Below are positions 56,542-64,000 of a stretch of 64,000 bases of DNA, piece after piece. The notes below the pieces were generated by a model. It did not search any database. It saw only the letters and a program-made list of their open reading frames with translations, and had not been told where the DNA came from. Positions within the stretch are counted from its first letter, which is position 1. Every line of letters begins with the position of its first letter. The translations under genes were made by a program, and so were the position numbers. Origin of the DNA: Symbiodinium natans (Eukaryota; Sar; Dinophyceae; Suessiales; Symbiodiniaceae); contig CAJNDS010002575.1 in assembly GCA_905221605.1 (NCBI GenBank), positions 205,101-269,100 of the forward strand, read 5' to 3'.

Positions 56542-58767
56542 TTAGGAAGGGCCAACGGCGTGAAGCACGAGATCGCTCCTGGCGTCAAGCCTTGCACGAA
56601 GTCCGGTCTGCATCGGAAAGATGCCTCTAGAGGGATCGTCGGCTGGATTGCTATGACTGGGAACTCGCTCAAACCAGACATTGCATCTGGTTTCACATTC
56701 CCACTCAAAGAGAGCACCGAGAAGGCTTTGCACAAACAACGAATCGGATCTCCCGTTGATCAAGGAGGCTAGCGAGGCCTCGTTGTCCAAGAAGAGTATC
56801 ACATCAGCATCGCTCCACGAACTCCCTAGCCTAAGGAGGCTCATGACTGCAGCGTAGCATTCCAGCTCGTAGATGAGAGTGGCCTTCCCATCTGGATTAA
56901 TGACAGCCATGGTCTCCAAGGAGAGCTCTTCGCCGAACCAGCCAAGGAGGAGACCCAGCGAGTTGTAAGCCAGGGCACCCACTCCACCACCGCTGGGCTC
57001 AAAGGAGGCATCGGAGTACACATGAAAGCAGTTCCTGAATGCACAGTGGACAATTCTCTCTGGGCCCAGCACTATATGCTCTCGAAGGAAATTAAGTGCA
57101 TCTTTCAAGGGTGCATCAACGCGAATATGGCCCTTGCGATCACAGTAGCCTGAGAGGATTCGAAGCTTCAGAGATGCCAACCTTCCAAAGATCTGGTTGT
57201 CGCAGAACTGAAGCCGCCCCCTCAAGGAGGTGAGGGTGGACCCCGAGACAGAAGAGCTGGCCAGGATATCATCAATCAGCCGTTCCAGCTCATTGCGCCT
57301 GGCCAACGTGTTGCTAATCTTGACCAGGCCAAGACGGCAGTCCGACAGATCGATCTGTACCCCCAAGGCGCGAGTAACGTATCCAAATCCAGAATCTTTT
57401 TCCGAGGCAGTCTCCCAGCCCAAAAGGGCAAAGAATGCCGACTGGATCAGGTCCACATGCGTCTTCTCTGCCTCGCCTGCAACAAGAAAATAATCGTCGA
57501 AAAACTGTGTCCAATGTAAGGCAAAGTAGAAAAGCGCAAGATGCCATATGCCGGCCGCTACGCGGTAGAAGCCTTGAACTGCTGGGCGAGCACCAAAAGG
57601 AAGGACCAGCGACTGATAAAACTCAAAGGTAGAAGTCAGAGGGTTGCGAACTGCCAAATACGAGTCTCTGAGTGCCTCGCAGGAAAGTGGCAGATTCTTA
57701 TAGGCCTTCCTCAGGTCTATTGCCCGACTGACAAGCTTCGGTCGGAAACCAAGTTGTTTACCACGTCTGATCCGATAGGACAGGCCAGCACAGATGACGT
57801 CGACACCGTGGGGGGCTATCGTTTCTGTAGCGCCACAGGTCAGGTTGGCAAGCGACTGAGTGAAGTCGTCGATGGGACGGATTTTCGTCACCTGCCCTTT
57901 GTGAACGTCGCTGCTGGTTTGCTTGATGCCAAACCGCCTGGTGATGATCGAGTCGTCGGGTATAGCAGAGAGGTCGATCGGCCCACGAAGCCAGCCTTTG
58001 TCCCTTTCGTCAAGGGTGAGTTGGTGCACCGCTGCAATGAGCTCGGGGTCATTGATCTTGCTTGTGGGTTGAAGGATAGCACACCGAACATCCGGGGTCA
58101 TGGCTCGAACCTCCTCAACGGTGAGCACTGCATCAGTATGTTTGCTGGGAAGCACAGAGGAAGCAGGAATCTGGCCCAAGAGGTCGAAGCCCGAACACAT
58201 GGTTTCCACCAACGTTTTGTCCGGATATGCTGCACCCTCCAGCATCTCAGCAAACAGGGACATAGACTTGTTCTTCAAGATCTCGCGGCAGTGCTGAGGA
58301 GTCTCAAAGGGCGACTCGGTGTCTCTCAACTCCTTGGCACGAAGAAGCCACCTCCTCATGGCTTGCGTACGGTCCTTGGCAATCTCAGCATAAGGGGTCG
58401 AGACCATTTTATCAAGGACAGACTTGAGGAGGTCGGGAACACCACACTCCAGTCTTTTGGGGTGGCCCCTCTTAAGGGCCTCATCGCGAAACTCAGCTGG
58501 GGACCAGGGAATTCCATATGTACAGTTCGCACTGGCAGCAGGAAGGGCCTGATTAGCCCCCCCCGACGTCGGGACCGACCTGATGCATTTGGAGCCTGCA
58601 GGCAACTGGCAGGGGTGTTGCACAACATCACTGCTGGTAGATTCCCATGCACGGGGGAGTTTGCCAGAAGGAAGCACATCAGAAGGACCAGTCAACGTCA
58701 TGAGGCATCGAAACTCAGAGACGAGGGGCCTGAGGCGCTTGCCCTTGGGCTGCTTGCCCACCATCAA
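56542..58767 (-). CDS. Reverse transcriptase and RNase H of the recombinase element
   Basis: The 741-codon frame carries RT motifs IRPIDDFTQS (near residue 297), SRAIDLRKAYKNLPL (catalytic Asp 351), LPFGARPAVQGFYR (389-402) and QFFDDYFLV (Asp 424 and 425). RNase H follows, with VYSDASFE (Asp 586), IYELECYAA (Glu 634), LFLDNEAS (Asp 661) and SNPADDPSRG near residue 706, an ending typical of DIRS-type RNase H. It copies element RNA to DNA and removes the template. All catalytic residues seen are intact. Upstream it is open in frame with the preceding ORF except for one TAA stop at 58795-58797, so it may be made as part of a longer polyprotein. Confidence 0.9.
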   Translation of the reverse strand: MMVGKQPKGKRLRPLVSEFRCLMTLTGPSDVLPSGKLPRAWESTSSDVVQHPCQLPAGSKCIRSVPTSGGANQALPAASANCTYGIPWSPAEFRDEALKRGHPKRLECGVPDLLKSVLDKMVSTPYAEIAKDRTQAMRRWLLRAKELRDTESPFETPQHCREILKNKSMSLFAEMLEGAAYPDKTLVETMCSGFDLLGQIPASSVLPSKHTDAVLTVEEVRAMTPDVRCAILQPTSKINDPELIAAVHQLTLDERDKGWLRGPIDLSAIPDDSIITRRFGIKQTSSDVHKGQVTKIRPIDDFTQSLANLTCGATETIAPHGVDVICAGLSYRIRRGKQLGFRPKLVSRAIDLRKAYKNLPLSCEALRDSYLAVRNPLTSTFEFYQSLVLPFGARPAVQGFYRVAAGIWHLALFYFALHWTQFFDDYFLVAGEAEKTHVDLIQSAFFALLGWETASEKDSGFGYVTRALGVQIDLSDCRLGLVKISNTLARRNELERLIDDILASSSVSGSTLTSLRGRLQFCDNQIFGRLASLKLRILSGYCDRKGHIRVDAPLKDALNFLREHIVLGPERIVHCAFRNCFHVYSDASFEPSGGGVGALAYNSLGLLLGWFGEELSLETMAVINPDGKATLIYELECYAAVMSLLRLGSSWSDADVILFLDNEASLASLINGRSDSLFVQSLLGALFEWECETRCNVWFERVPSHSNPADDPSRGIFPMQTGLRARLDARSDLVLHAVGPS

Positions 58768-58794
58768 AGCAGCAGCACGTGACAGGCTGATGTG

Positions 58795-60177
58795 TTACTC
58801 AGGCAAAGACTTTGCCGGGGGTTGCACACCCAGATCGAAGAGCTGCTTGAGAAGGCACTCCACAAATGCCGCACAGAAGAGGGGCGGCAAACCGAGTTTG
58901 GGCTGAGAACTCATGTTATGGGCGTGATTACCAGAGCAAGACACACCCAGAGTACACAGGGCACTGAAGCTGTGGAAGATCACAGTCGGTAACTTCCAAC
59001 CCGCACCAAACATACAAAGATCAAGCTGCGTACGTGTTGCGCAGGTTGACGACAGCGCCTCCAGCAGCACAGGAGGCCAGAGCTTGGTTGCGGAGGGTCC
59101 AGAGACACTCCACAGAATCCCCAGATCCCTGCAAGAGTTGATGATCGTCACTGTGGCATCGACCACAGGCAAGGCCGAAGGCAACATGTGGTGCCAGGAA
59201 TGCAGTGGAGGTGTGATGTGCACTGCAGCAACAGGCTGTTGCTGGAGAATGTTCAGCGTAAGTTGAAGACCTTGGGGCGTTGAAAGGTCAAGGGGAACAA
59301 CCGGACACCGAACAGAACCCTGGACCTTGAAGTCAATCCCTTTGCCAGAGAGACCCGATTTGCGAACAGCTGCACAAAGCGCCCCTTCACGGGCAAAGAT
59401 CTGGATGAAGAACAGGTTTGCAAGCGGGCGCCCAGCCAGTCGTTGCTTGACCTGAGCCAGGTGGTCCATCTCCTGACAAGAAACGGGCTGGGCTTTTGGG
59501 GCAGTACATGTTGAATGCGCAGAAGGGGGAAGGCACACTCCCACGGCGGACAAGATCTGCTTGTCGTGCGCTGACAGGCTATGCGAGCGAGCAACACTGA
59601 AGCCAACAAGGATTAACCTTGTCCCTTTCCAGGGCATGGTGCAATGGCGCAGGCGCCATGCATCAAACACAACTGGCTTCTCATTCACAGGCAAAAGCTC
59701 TCCAGGCACTACTGAATCATCGATGGTCATCGGGTGCGTGCCCGACGGGCTCTCGATCCAGATTTGGCCTTGGGAAAAGGATGAAATGGGCAGGGCAGCA
59801 TTGGGGTGTCGCCCATTTCTGCTGTCCGTGTGAACAGCTGTTAAGGTATTCTTAAAAAGAGCAATCGTGCTACACGCAAAATCAGGAAGTTCTTGACGGA
59901 GGTACTGAAAGAGCAACGCAGTAGATGCAGGGTAGGCCCGGGTATTGAACCGAAGACCTACGATCCCTCCCTTGGAGAAAGCACCAGTGATGAAAGAAGA
60001 ACCACAATCACCAAGATCCTCACGGGGTGAGGAGTTCTCGCTGGGAAGCAAGCCGTACAAATGCTCCACATCTGAACGTTGAAGCTTCTTCCCTTTCGAA
60101 AGACATTCACATGCAAAGATTTCAGCAACATGAGCAAACTGTGGCGGACACCCGGCATCCTTTGGAGGGGGCGGCAA
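58795..60177 (-). CDS. 2OG-Fe(II)-oxygenase-like plus degenerate methyltransferase-like ORF
   Basis: The 460-codon frame has two parts. Residues about 55-200 read GGIVGLRFNTRAYP, then TAVHTDSRN (His116-x-Asp118), GQIWIES, and RHCTMPWKGTRLILVGFSVA (His178, Arg187). The HxD...H...R pattern and its spacing match the iron and 2-oxoglutarate ligands of the double-stranded beta-helix dioxygenase fold. Residues about 285-440 read VVPLDLSTPQGLQL, AAVHITPPLHSW (322-324 TPP), ILWSVSGPSATKLW and LDLCMFGAGWKLPTV. This resembles the layout of C5-methyltransferase-like domains, but with Leu in place of the PPC cysteine, so methyl transfer is unlikely. Substrate and role are unknown. It lies between Gag and RT, in frame with both, separated by single stops. 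Confidence 0.6.
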   Translation of the reverse strand: MPPPPKDAGCPPQFAHVAEIFACECLSKGKKLQRSDVEHLYGLLPSENSSPREDLGDCGSSFITGAFSKGGIVGLRFNTRAYPASTALLFQYLRQELPDFACSTIALFKNTLTAVHTDSRNGRHPNAALPISSFSQGQIWIESPSGTHPMTIDDSVVPGELLPVNEKPVVFDAWRLRHCTMPWKGTRLILVGFSVARSHSLSAHDKQILSAVGVCLPPSAHSTCTAPKAQPVSCQEMDHLAQVKQRLAGRPLANLFFIQIFAREGALCAAVRKSGLSGKGIDFKVQGSVRCPVVPLDLSTPQGLQLTLNILQQQPVAAVHITPPLHSWHHMLPSALPVVDATVTIINSCRDLGILWSVSGPSATKLWPPVLLEALSSTCATRTQLDLCMFGAGWKLPTVIFHSFSALCTLGVSCSGNHAHNMSSQPKLGLPPLFCAAFVECLLKQLFDLGVQPPAKSLPE

Positions 60178-60264
60178 AACTCTGTCATCAACTGCAACAT
60201 GAAGCTGGGGTGCTGTCGATGCTTCGAGACCGAGAGGGGATGAGCTCTCGGCCCCTACGAGCCC

Positions 60265-61479
60265 TCACTCAGAGGGGGGCCCTGAGGGACACTCGAATTG
60301 CGGATGCGCCTTGCCACACCTCATGCAAAGGTGGTGCCCAAAGCGACAGGCCTTGCCGGGCTTGGCATGCTTACAGCCACGGTCTTTAATGTTGAACGAC
60401 CAACACAAGCGTTTCCCTTTGCCCGTTGTGCGCATAAGGTTGGGGATGTCCTTGAGGGCATCAGGCAGCTCGGGCTGAACTTTCTCTTTACCATCAGCAT
60501 CACGCTTCGTACCACGCCCCCCTTTCTTGCCATCACCCTTGCCGGGACCCTTCCCAGACTTTGGAGGCTTGTCATCATGATCATTGAACTTGGTGGGCAA
60601 GAGGTAAAAGGAAATGGCACCTTCATTCGGGAGATTTGGGAAAACCGCATCAAGGGGTAAAGTGCCTGCAGCTGTGCGCTTGATGGAGGGCACGATCTCA
60701 GCAAGCTTCTGCCATGCCTGACGATCTGCGCGCAAAACCTGCTCCATGGTGATGCGCCTGAAACCAGGAGGTGGCGATTCAGCAAGTCTGTCCATCAGGA
60801 ACTTTTGCCAATTCTCCTGCACACGGAAGGTGACGACACCCATCAAATCACACGCAAGGCTTCGTCTTGTGAATGCCTGAGAGAGCTGCAGTTCATTCTG
60901 GATTTGCATCCTATGGAAATTTGTCTTCTCGCGCACTGTGAGCTTTGAAGCATCTAAGACAATCTCTTTGCCCGGCCGTTCGTGGGCAATCTCCTGAGCA
61001 CGGGTGATGAACTTGTGGGGTTCAAGGTAAAATGGGGTGTCATTGTCAAGCATGGCGCCTACATAGGTGTAGCACGAGTGTGCCACTTCCATGGTGCCAC
61101 TGAGGTCATAACCTGCGAGCCTGGTCTTTTGGGATGCAATGCGGCTGGCCCGCTCAGCTGGGGCAAGCTCCGACCTTTTGTCACCATCGGAGCCCTCGAT
61201 TGCCAGTTTAACCTCTGCTATCGCTAGAGTCTGGCTTTCGAAGACAAGGCGTCGTATGGCTGCAAGGGATCCCACTGTGACTTGATCTGGATCAGCCTGG
61301 TTCAGGAGCCCACGGAGGGCTGGCTCAGTGGGATTCACACCTGGGGTCGAAACCGCATAAGCCACAGCTGACAACGTCGTCACCCCTCGGGCGACGAGAG
61401 CATCACACTCTGCTTCCGTGAGCCCGCACTCAAGGGCCCGCTCTTTGAAGGCCGCCACGGACTTCAAGAGGCTGGTCAT
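60265..61479 (-). CDS. Zinc-finger Gag-like protein of the recombinase element
   Basis: The likely start is ATG at 61479 (MTSLLKSVAAFKERALECGL). The frame extends slightly upstream without ATG. An N-terminal helical region is followed by SCYTYVGAMLDNDTPFYLEP, a Lys/Gly-rich basic linker (GKGPGKGDGKKGGRGTKRDA) and a C-terminal zinc-binding segment, LCWSFNIKDRGCKHAKPGKA then CRFGHHLCMRCGKAHPQFEC. This combines a CCCH-like finger and a CxxC...H...C knuckle. It is likely to bind and package element RNA. It ends in TGA at 60265-60267; the frame then stays open into the next ORF. Confidence 0.72.
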   Translation of the reverse strand: MTSLLKSVAAFKERALECGLTEAECDALVARGVTTLSAVAYAVSTPGVNPTEPALRGLLNQADPDQVTVGSLAAIRRLVFESQTLAIAEVKLAIEGSDGDKRSELAPAERASRIASQKTRLAGYDLSGTMEVAHSCYTYVGAMLDNDTPFYLEPHKFITRAQEIAHERPGKEIVLDASKLTVREKTNFHRMQIQNELQLSQAFTRRSLACDLMGVVTFRVQENWQKFLMDRLAESPPPGFRRITMEQVLRADRQAWQKLAEIVPSIKRTAAGTLPLDAVFPNLPNEGAISFYLLPTKFNDHDDKPPKSGKGPGKGDGKKGGRGTKRDADGKEKVQPELPDALKDIPNLMRTTGKGKRLCWSFNIKDRGCKHAKPGKACRFGHHLCMRCGKAHPQFECPSGPPSE

Positions 61480-61822
61480 GGCTGAGAGCAGAGAGGCTGC
61501 AGGAACGCGATGTAACACGTGAGATCTTCACTTGCAACAACAGACTGGGCAAGCAATGCTGGCAAGCGGTTTTCCGGTGCACTAGAGGAAAGGTAGTGCG
61601 GCAATTTGAAATGGAAAAGCTGACCCCGCAAGCCGGTAGGACAAGGCATGCATACTCGAGCAGCGGCAGATTCACCATCCAGAACCTCCAAAGCCTTGGA
61701 TGGCGGGAAAGAAAACTATACATGCCGGCATGACATGCGAAAGCAACCTACTGCATGCAGTAGAGTTGAAACCTGAGCTGTTAGAGCCCAGTCATGAAAG
61801 GTGCACTGCTAGCCCCCGAATA

Positions 61823-61852
61823 CCACTTGGCCCGGAAAGGACCAGAAGGTGG
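61823..61852. repeat. 30-base palindrome copy 1
   Basis: CCAC arm, two bases, GGCCC, loop GGAAA, GGACC, five bases, GTGG arm. The inner stem has one mismatch. Confidence 0.85.
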
Positions 61853-61945
61853 ATGTGTGGAGACTGACACAGGCAAGCAGTGGGATGCACATGTGGGACC
61901 TGCCGAGGGCACTCGCACACTGGTGTACAGCCAACGCCCTTGGTA

Positions 61946-61975
61946 CCACTTGGTCCGGAAAGGACCGGCATGTGG
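61946..61975. repeat. 30-base palindrome copy 2
   Basis: CCAC, two bases, GGTCC, GGAAA, GGACC, five bases, GTGG. Inner and outer stems pair perfectly. Confidence 0.9.
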
Positions 61976-62022
61976 TTGATTGCATTGAAGGTCACTAGTG
62001 CGCACAGCCCACGCCTTTTGTA

Positions 62023-62052
62023 CCACCTGATCCGGAAAGGATCGGCATGTGG
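62023..62052. repeat. 30-base palindrome copy 3
   Basis: CCAC, two bases, GATCC, GGAAA, GGATC, five bases, GTGG. The inner stem is changed on both sides relative to copy 2, so pairing is kept. Confidence 0.9.
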
Positions 62053-62162
62053 TTGTTTGCAATAAGCCCCTTTCACATCCGGCAAGGATTGCAAGCTGCA
62101 TGCGTAAAGCACAGGCTGCATAGGGCAAGTTGGGCAAAAATAGTCAACACTGCGTCTCACAC

Positions 62163-63230
62163 CTACCCACGCTGTCGCTTCAGGGCAGATTGCAGTGCTT
62201 CACTCAATGCCCCGACATCACGTAAGGGCCTGCCATTGAGGCATTGTTTGCATCGCATGTTAGGAGTGCAAACCATGGACATGAAGACTTTGTGATCAGC
62301 AGTCGAAACTCGACCGCAAACGAATTTCCGTTCAGAGGAGCCTTTCGGCATCATGTGGATTGTCCGAGTTTTGCAGTGTTGATACAGAACACAACTCCCT
62401 TCCACTTTAGGCACAACGGAAGAACTGTGGTCCCCCGCAAGCTGAAGGTTGGTATCACACGATGAACTGGAGTCGGGGCTGCTTTCACTACTGTCCGAAT
62501 CAGAAGCCGATGACGAGGTGTCGAGCTCACCTCCGGAACAATCAAGATCGCCAATGCCTGCATGCAACTCCAAGCCAGGATCAGGCACTTCCAGGAGCGT
62601 CTCATCTTCCCGCTGATCTTCTGCCGGGGCATCACCATCCAGGTCGGCTTGCCAGTCATCGTGCTCGGGGGAGACACACCCAGGCTCGTCAGCAACAGGA
62701 TCGGAGGGAGGAGCTTCAACTGCACGATACCACTCCGACTCCCAGGCATCTGCTGGTTCTGACCCAAAATCTTGGAAACTAGGCTCAGCACTGATTTTGC
62801 GATCCGTGGCGCTCTCGACAGTGAATCGGCCTGAGCGCGTGCAATCCGGGAGGAAGGTCTTTGCTCGAATGTCTGCCAACATTCGATCGAGGAGTCTCAA
62901 AGGTCCTGCTTGAAAGTCCCTGCTGTATGTAGCAAGGCTTTTGCGATCTTTAAGGGAATGATGACCAAGTGTGGTTCGCTCGTCAGGCGGACCACCCCAT
63001 TTGGACAACCATGACAGCAGAGTTGCTTTTGCGCTGTGGCCAGTGAATGCGTCTCCTTTGAGGACGCTTTGCACCCAGCGCACAAGGTTCGAAGACTTCA
63101 TGGGCCTCATCTGGAAATCACCATTGACGTCAAGAGCGGGCACCAATGGCTCGCCCAGACGAACATCGGTCAATGGCCGCCCCACTTCATGCTTTAACGA
63201 AGTCGATCCCCCAGGCACCCACTGGTGCAA
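62163..63230 (-). pseudogene. Tyrosine recombinase, C-terminal catalytic part, and tail domain
   Basis: The frame reads GRPLTDVRLGEPLVPALDV, then FTGHSAKATLLSWLSKWGG (the H-x-x-K box, about 63010-63055), TLGHHSLKDRKSLATYSRD (second His and the Tyr nucleophile, about 62920-62975) and GPLRLLDRMLADI. An acidic Ser/Asp-rich linker (SSSASDSDSSESSPDSSSSC) follows, and then a C-terminal Cys-rich segment, KFVCGRVSTADHKVF and MRCKQC. Such a tail is typical of recombinase ORFs I know from dinoflagellate repeats. The N-terminal half is in another frame and overlaps at 63187-63230, so one frameshift breaks this copy. Confidence 0.75.
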
Positions 63231-63978
63231 CGAGCTTCATCCGGTACCCTTGGGAGTTGCTCGTCATGCGCGCCTTATGCGAGTAGGATGTGGTCTCAAT
63301 ATAGCCATATGCCTCAGGGCCTTCCTCAAAGTCAAGCACGAAGCAATCAATGGCCTTCAAATCTCCCAACCGTGCAATGGAGAAAACAGCAAACAACATG
63401 CAGCCTATACCAAATCTGTCCAAAGCAGAGTTCGAGTAATCTGCAATGAAGGCTTCAAGTCTCAGGATCTCGGACGCAAGAAAGGCCCGCGCCTGCTTAC
63501 GGGGTGGCCTGTGCAGCGCCTCTCTCCTGGCCCTTCCCTTGAGGACAGGATGGTCAAGGCATGGCAAAGTAACATCGACCCCAAGCACATGCTGTAAGAA
63601 TCTGAAAATCTCAAGAGCATTGGTCACTCGCATGGCACCCTTCGAAAGCGGTAAGCTCCCAGTGTATTCTGAAATCACTTCAAAGCGCAGAGGGTAGCCA
63701 CATAACCCACTCATCTGACACCATATGACATAGTGTGTTGCTTGATGAGAACGTTTCCGAAGAGTGCTGATGGCACGACCTCCCAGAGCATCAAGTATGA
63801 CATTCACTCTGTCGTTCGCATGTAGATCCCTGATAGTTCGGCCCACCAAGGAATGATTGTAGTCATGCGCAAGAATCAAATCAAACTTCTGGCAGACCAA
63901 AACCAGTTGTTCATTAACATCCATCTTCGAACGCACTCTCCATGTGGCGCGCTCCACAATGGTTCGATAGTGAGCCAC
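63187..63978 (-). pseudogene. Tyrosine recombinase, N-terminal part
   Basis: This 263-codon frame reads AISTLRKRSHQATHYVIWCQ and LEIFRFLQHVLGVDV (SAM-like DNA-binding region). It continues with RFGIGCMLFAVFSIARLGDL (about 63365-63425), holding the first catalytic Arg in ARLGD. It then runs into YRMKLVAPVGAWG before a stop. The His, second His and Tyr boxes continue in the next frame (62163-63230). The gene may extend beyond the window on its 5' side, but a plausible start lies near 63978. Confidence 0.72.
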
Positions 63979-64000
63979 AACAACAACAACATCTGAAGAT

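Larger units (their letters stand above)
61520..62160. other. Non-coding gap between recombinase and Gag genes
   Basis: About 640 bases without a credible ORF. It holds the three 30-base palindromes at 61823-62052, with CCTTTTGTACCAC or CTTGGTACCAC preceding two of them. It could be the element's control or recombination region. Confidence 0.5.
56542..63978 (-). mobile_element. Tyrosine-recombinase (DIRS-like) retroelement
   Basis: On the minus strand the order is tyrosine recombinase (63978-62163), a non-coding gap with three palindromes, zinc-finger Gag (61479-60265), an oxygenase plus methyltransferase-like ORF (60177-58795) and RT-RNase H (58767-56542). Recombinase together with RT-RNase H and the absence of integrase or protease defines the DIRS-like class. 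In classical DIRS, PAT and Ngaro elements the recombinase follows RT-RNase H, so the order here is permuted, or the recombinase belongs to a neighbouring copy running off the window. Terminal repeats were not identified. Confidence 0.78.

Noticed and set aside
57541-58782. 413-codon plus-strand ORF
   Set aside because: Antisense shadow of the RT ORF, which has all catalytic motifs on the minus strand.
62971-63597. 208-codon plus-strand ORF
   Set aside because: Antisense to the tyrosine recombinase; no domain of its own.
1-64000. Dinoflagellate spliced-leader relics, tRNA and rRNA genes
   Set aside because: Looked for the leader ending TTGGCTCAAG and for obvious rRNA or tRNA stretches and saw none; a dedicated search could still find degenerate ones.

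Overview
The window looks like nuclear DNA of a dinoflagellate, probably Suessiales or Symbiodiniaceae-like. The signs are: recognisable protein domains only in short pieces split by introns (several with GC-AG as well as GT-AG borders), runs of neighbouring genes on one strand, a zinc ribbon of the FCRHCG kind common in dinoflagellate proteins, degenerate TTTAGGG-type telomere-like sequence, many simple repeats, and three retroelement families of the kinds that fill these genomes. No bacterial-style operons, rRNA or tRNA genes, CRISPR array or spliced-leader sequence were seen. The species cannot be fixed from the sequence.

Region 1-21 kb holds minus-strand split genes: a membrane-anchored pepsin-family aspartic protease (784-6740), a sperm-tail PG-rich repeat protein (8549-9840), a TPR protein (10736-13510), a GT34-like glycosyltransferase (14940-16860), an unrecognised protein (18465-19440) and a zinc-ribbon exon (20781-20870). 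Region 21.2-23.8 kb is a tandem satellite followed by an AT-rich microsatellite block. Region 23.8-36 kb has one plausible plus-strand split gene and several unrecognised minus-strand exon clusters among poly-C, microsatellite and telomere-like sequence.

Region 36.5-64 kb is nested mobile DNA. A LINE (43160 to 36589, minus strand) encodes an APE endonuclease, reverse transcriptase, zinc fingers and a C-terminal ubiquitin-specific protease, broken by frameshifts. Next is a copia-like element on the plus strand (Gag, CCCH/CCHC zinc fingers, retropepsin and a C5-methyltransferase-like domain). It is split by a clean 8.7-kb insertion (45184-53858). The insertion has no transposase ORF but carries identical split direct repeats arranged B-A|B-A, the layout of PAT/Ngaro-type tyrosine-recombinase retroelements. 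From about 56.3 kb the copia-like element gives way to a minus-strand tyrosine-recombinase retroelement. This encodes a recombinase, a zinc-finger Gag, an unusual ORF joining a 2-oxoglutarate/Fe(II)-oxygenase-like domain to a degenerate methyltransferase-like domain, and RT-RNase H. Gag, the oxygenase ORF and RT share one frame and are separated by single stop codons.

The most interesting points are the nucleic-acid-modification-like domains carried by two retroelement families, the split-direct-repeat insertion, the deubiquitinase-bearing LINE, and three covarying palindromes between the recombinase and Gag genes. Exon borders were read by eye and are approximate unless an exact splice site is stated.
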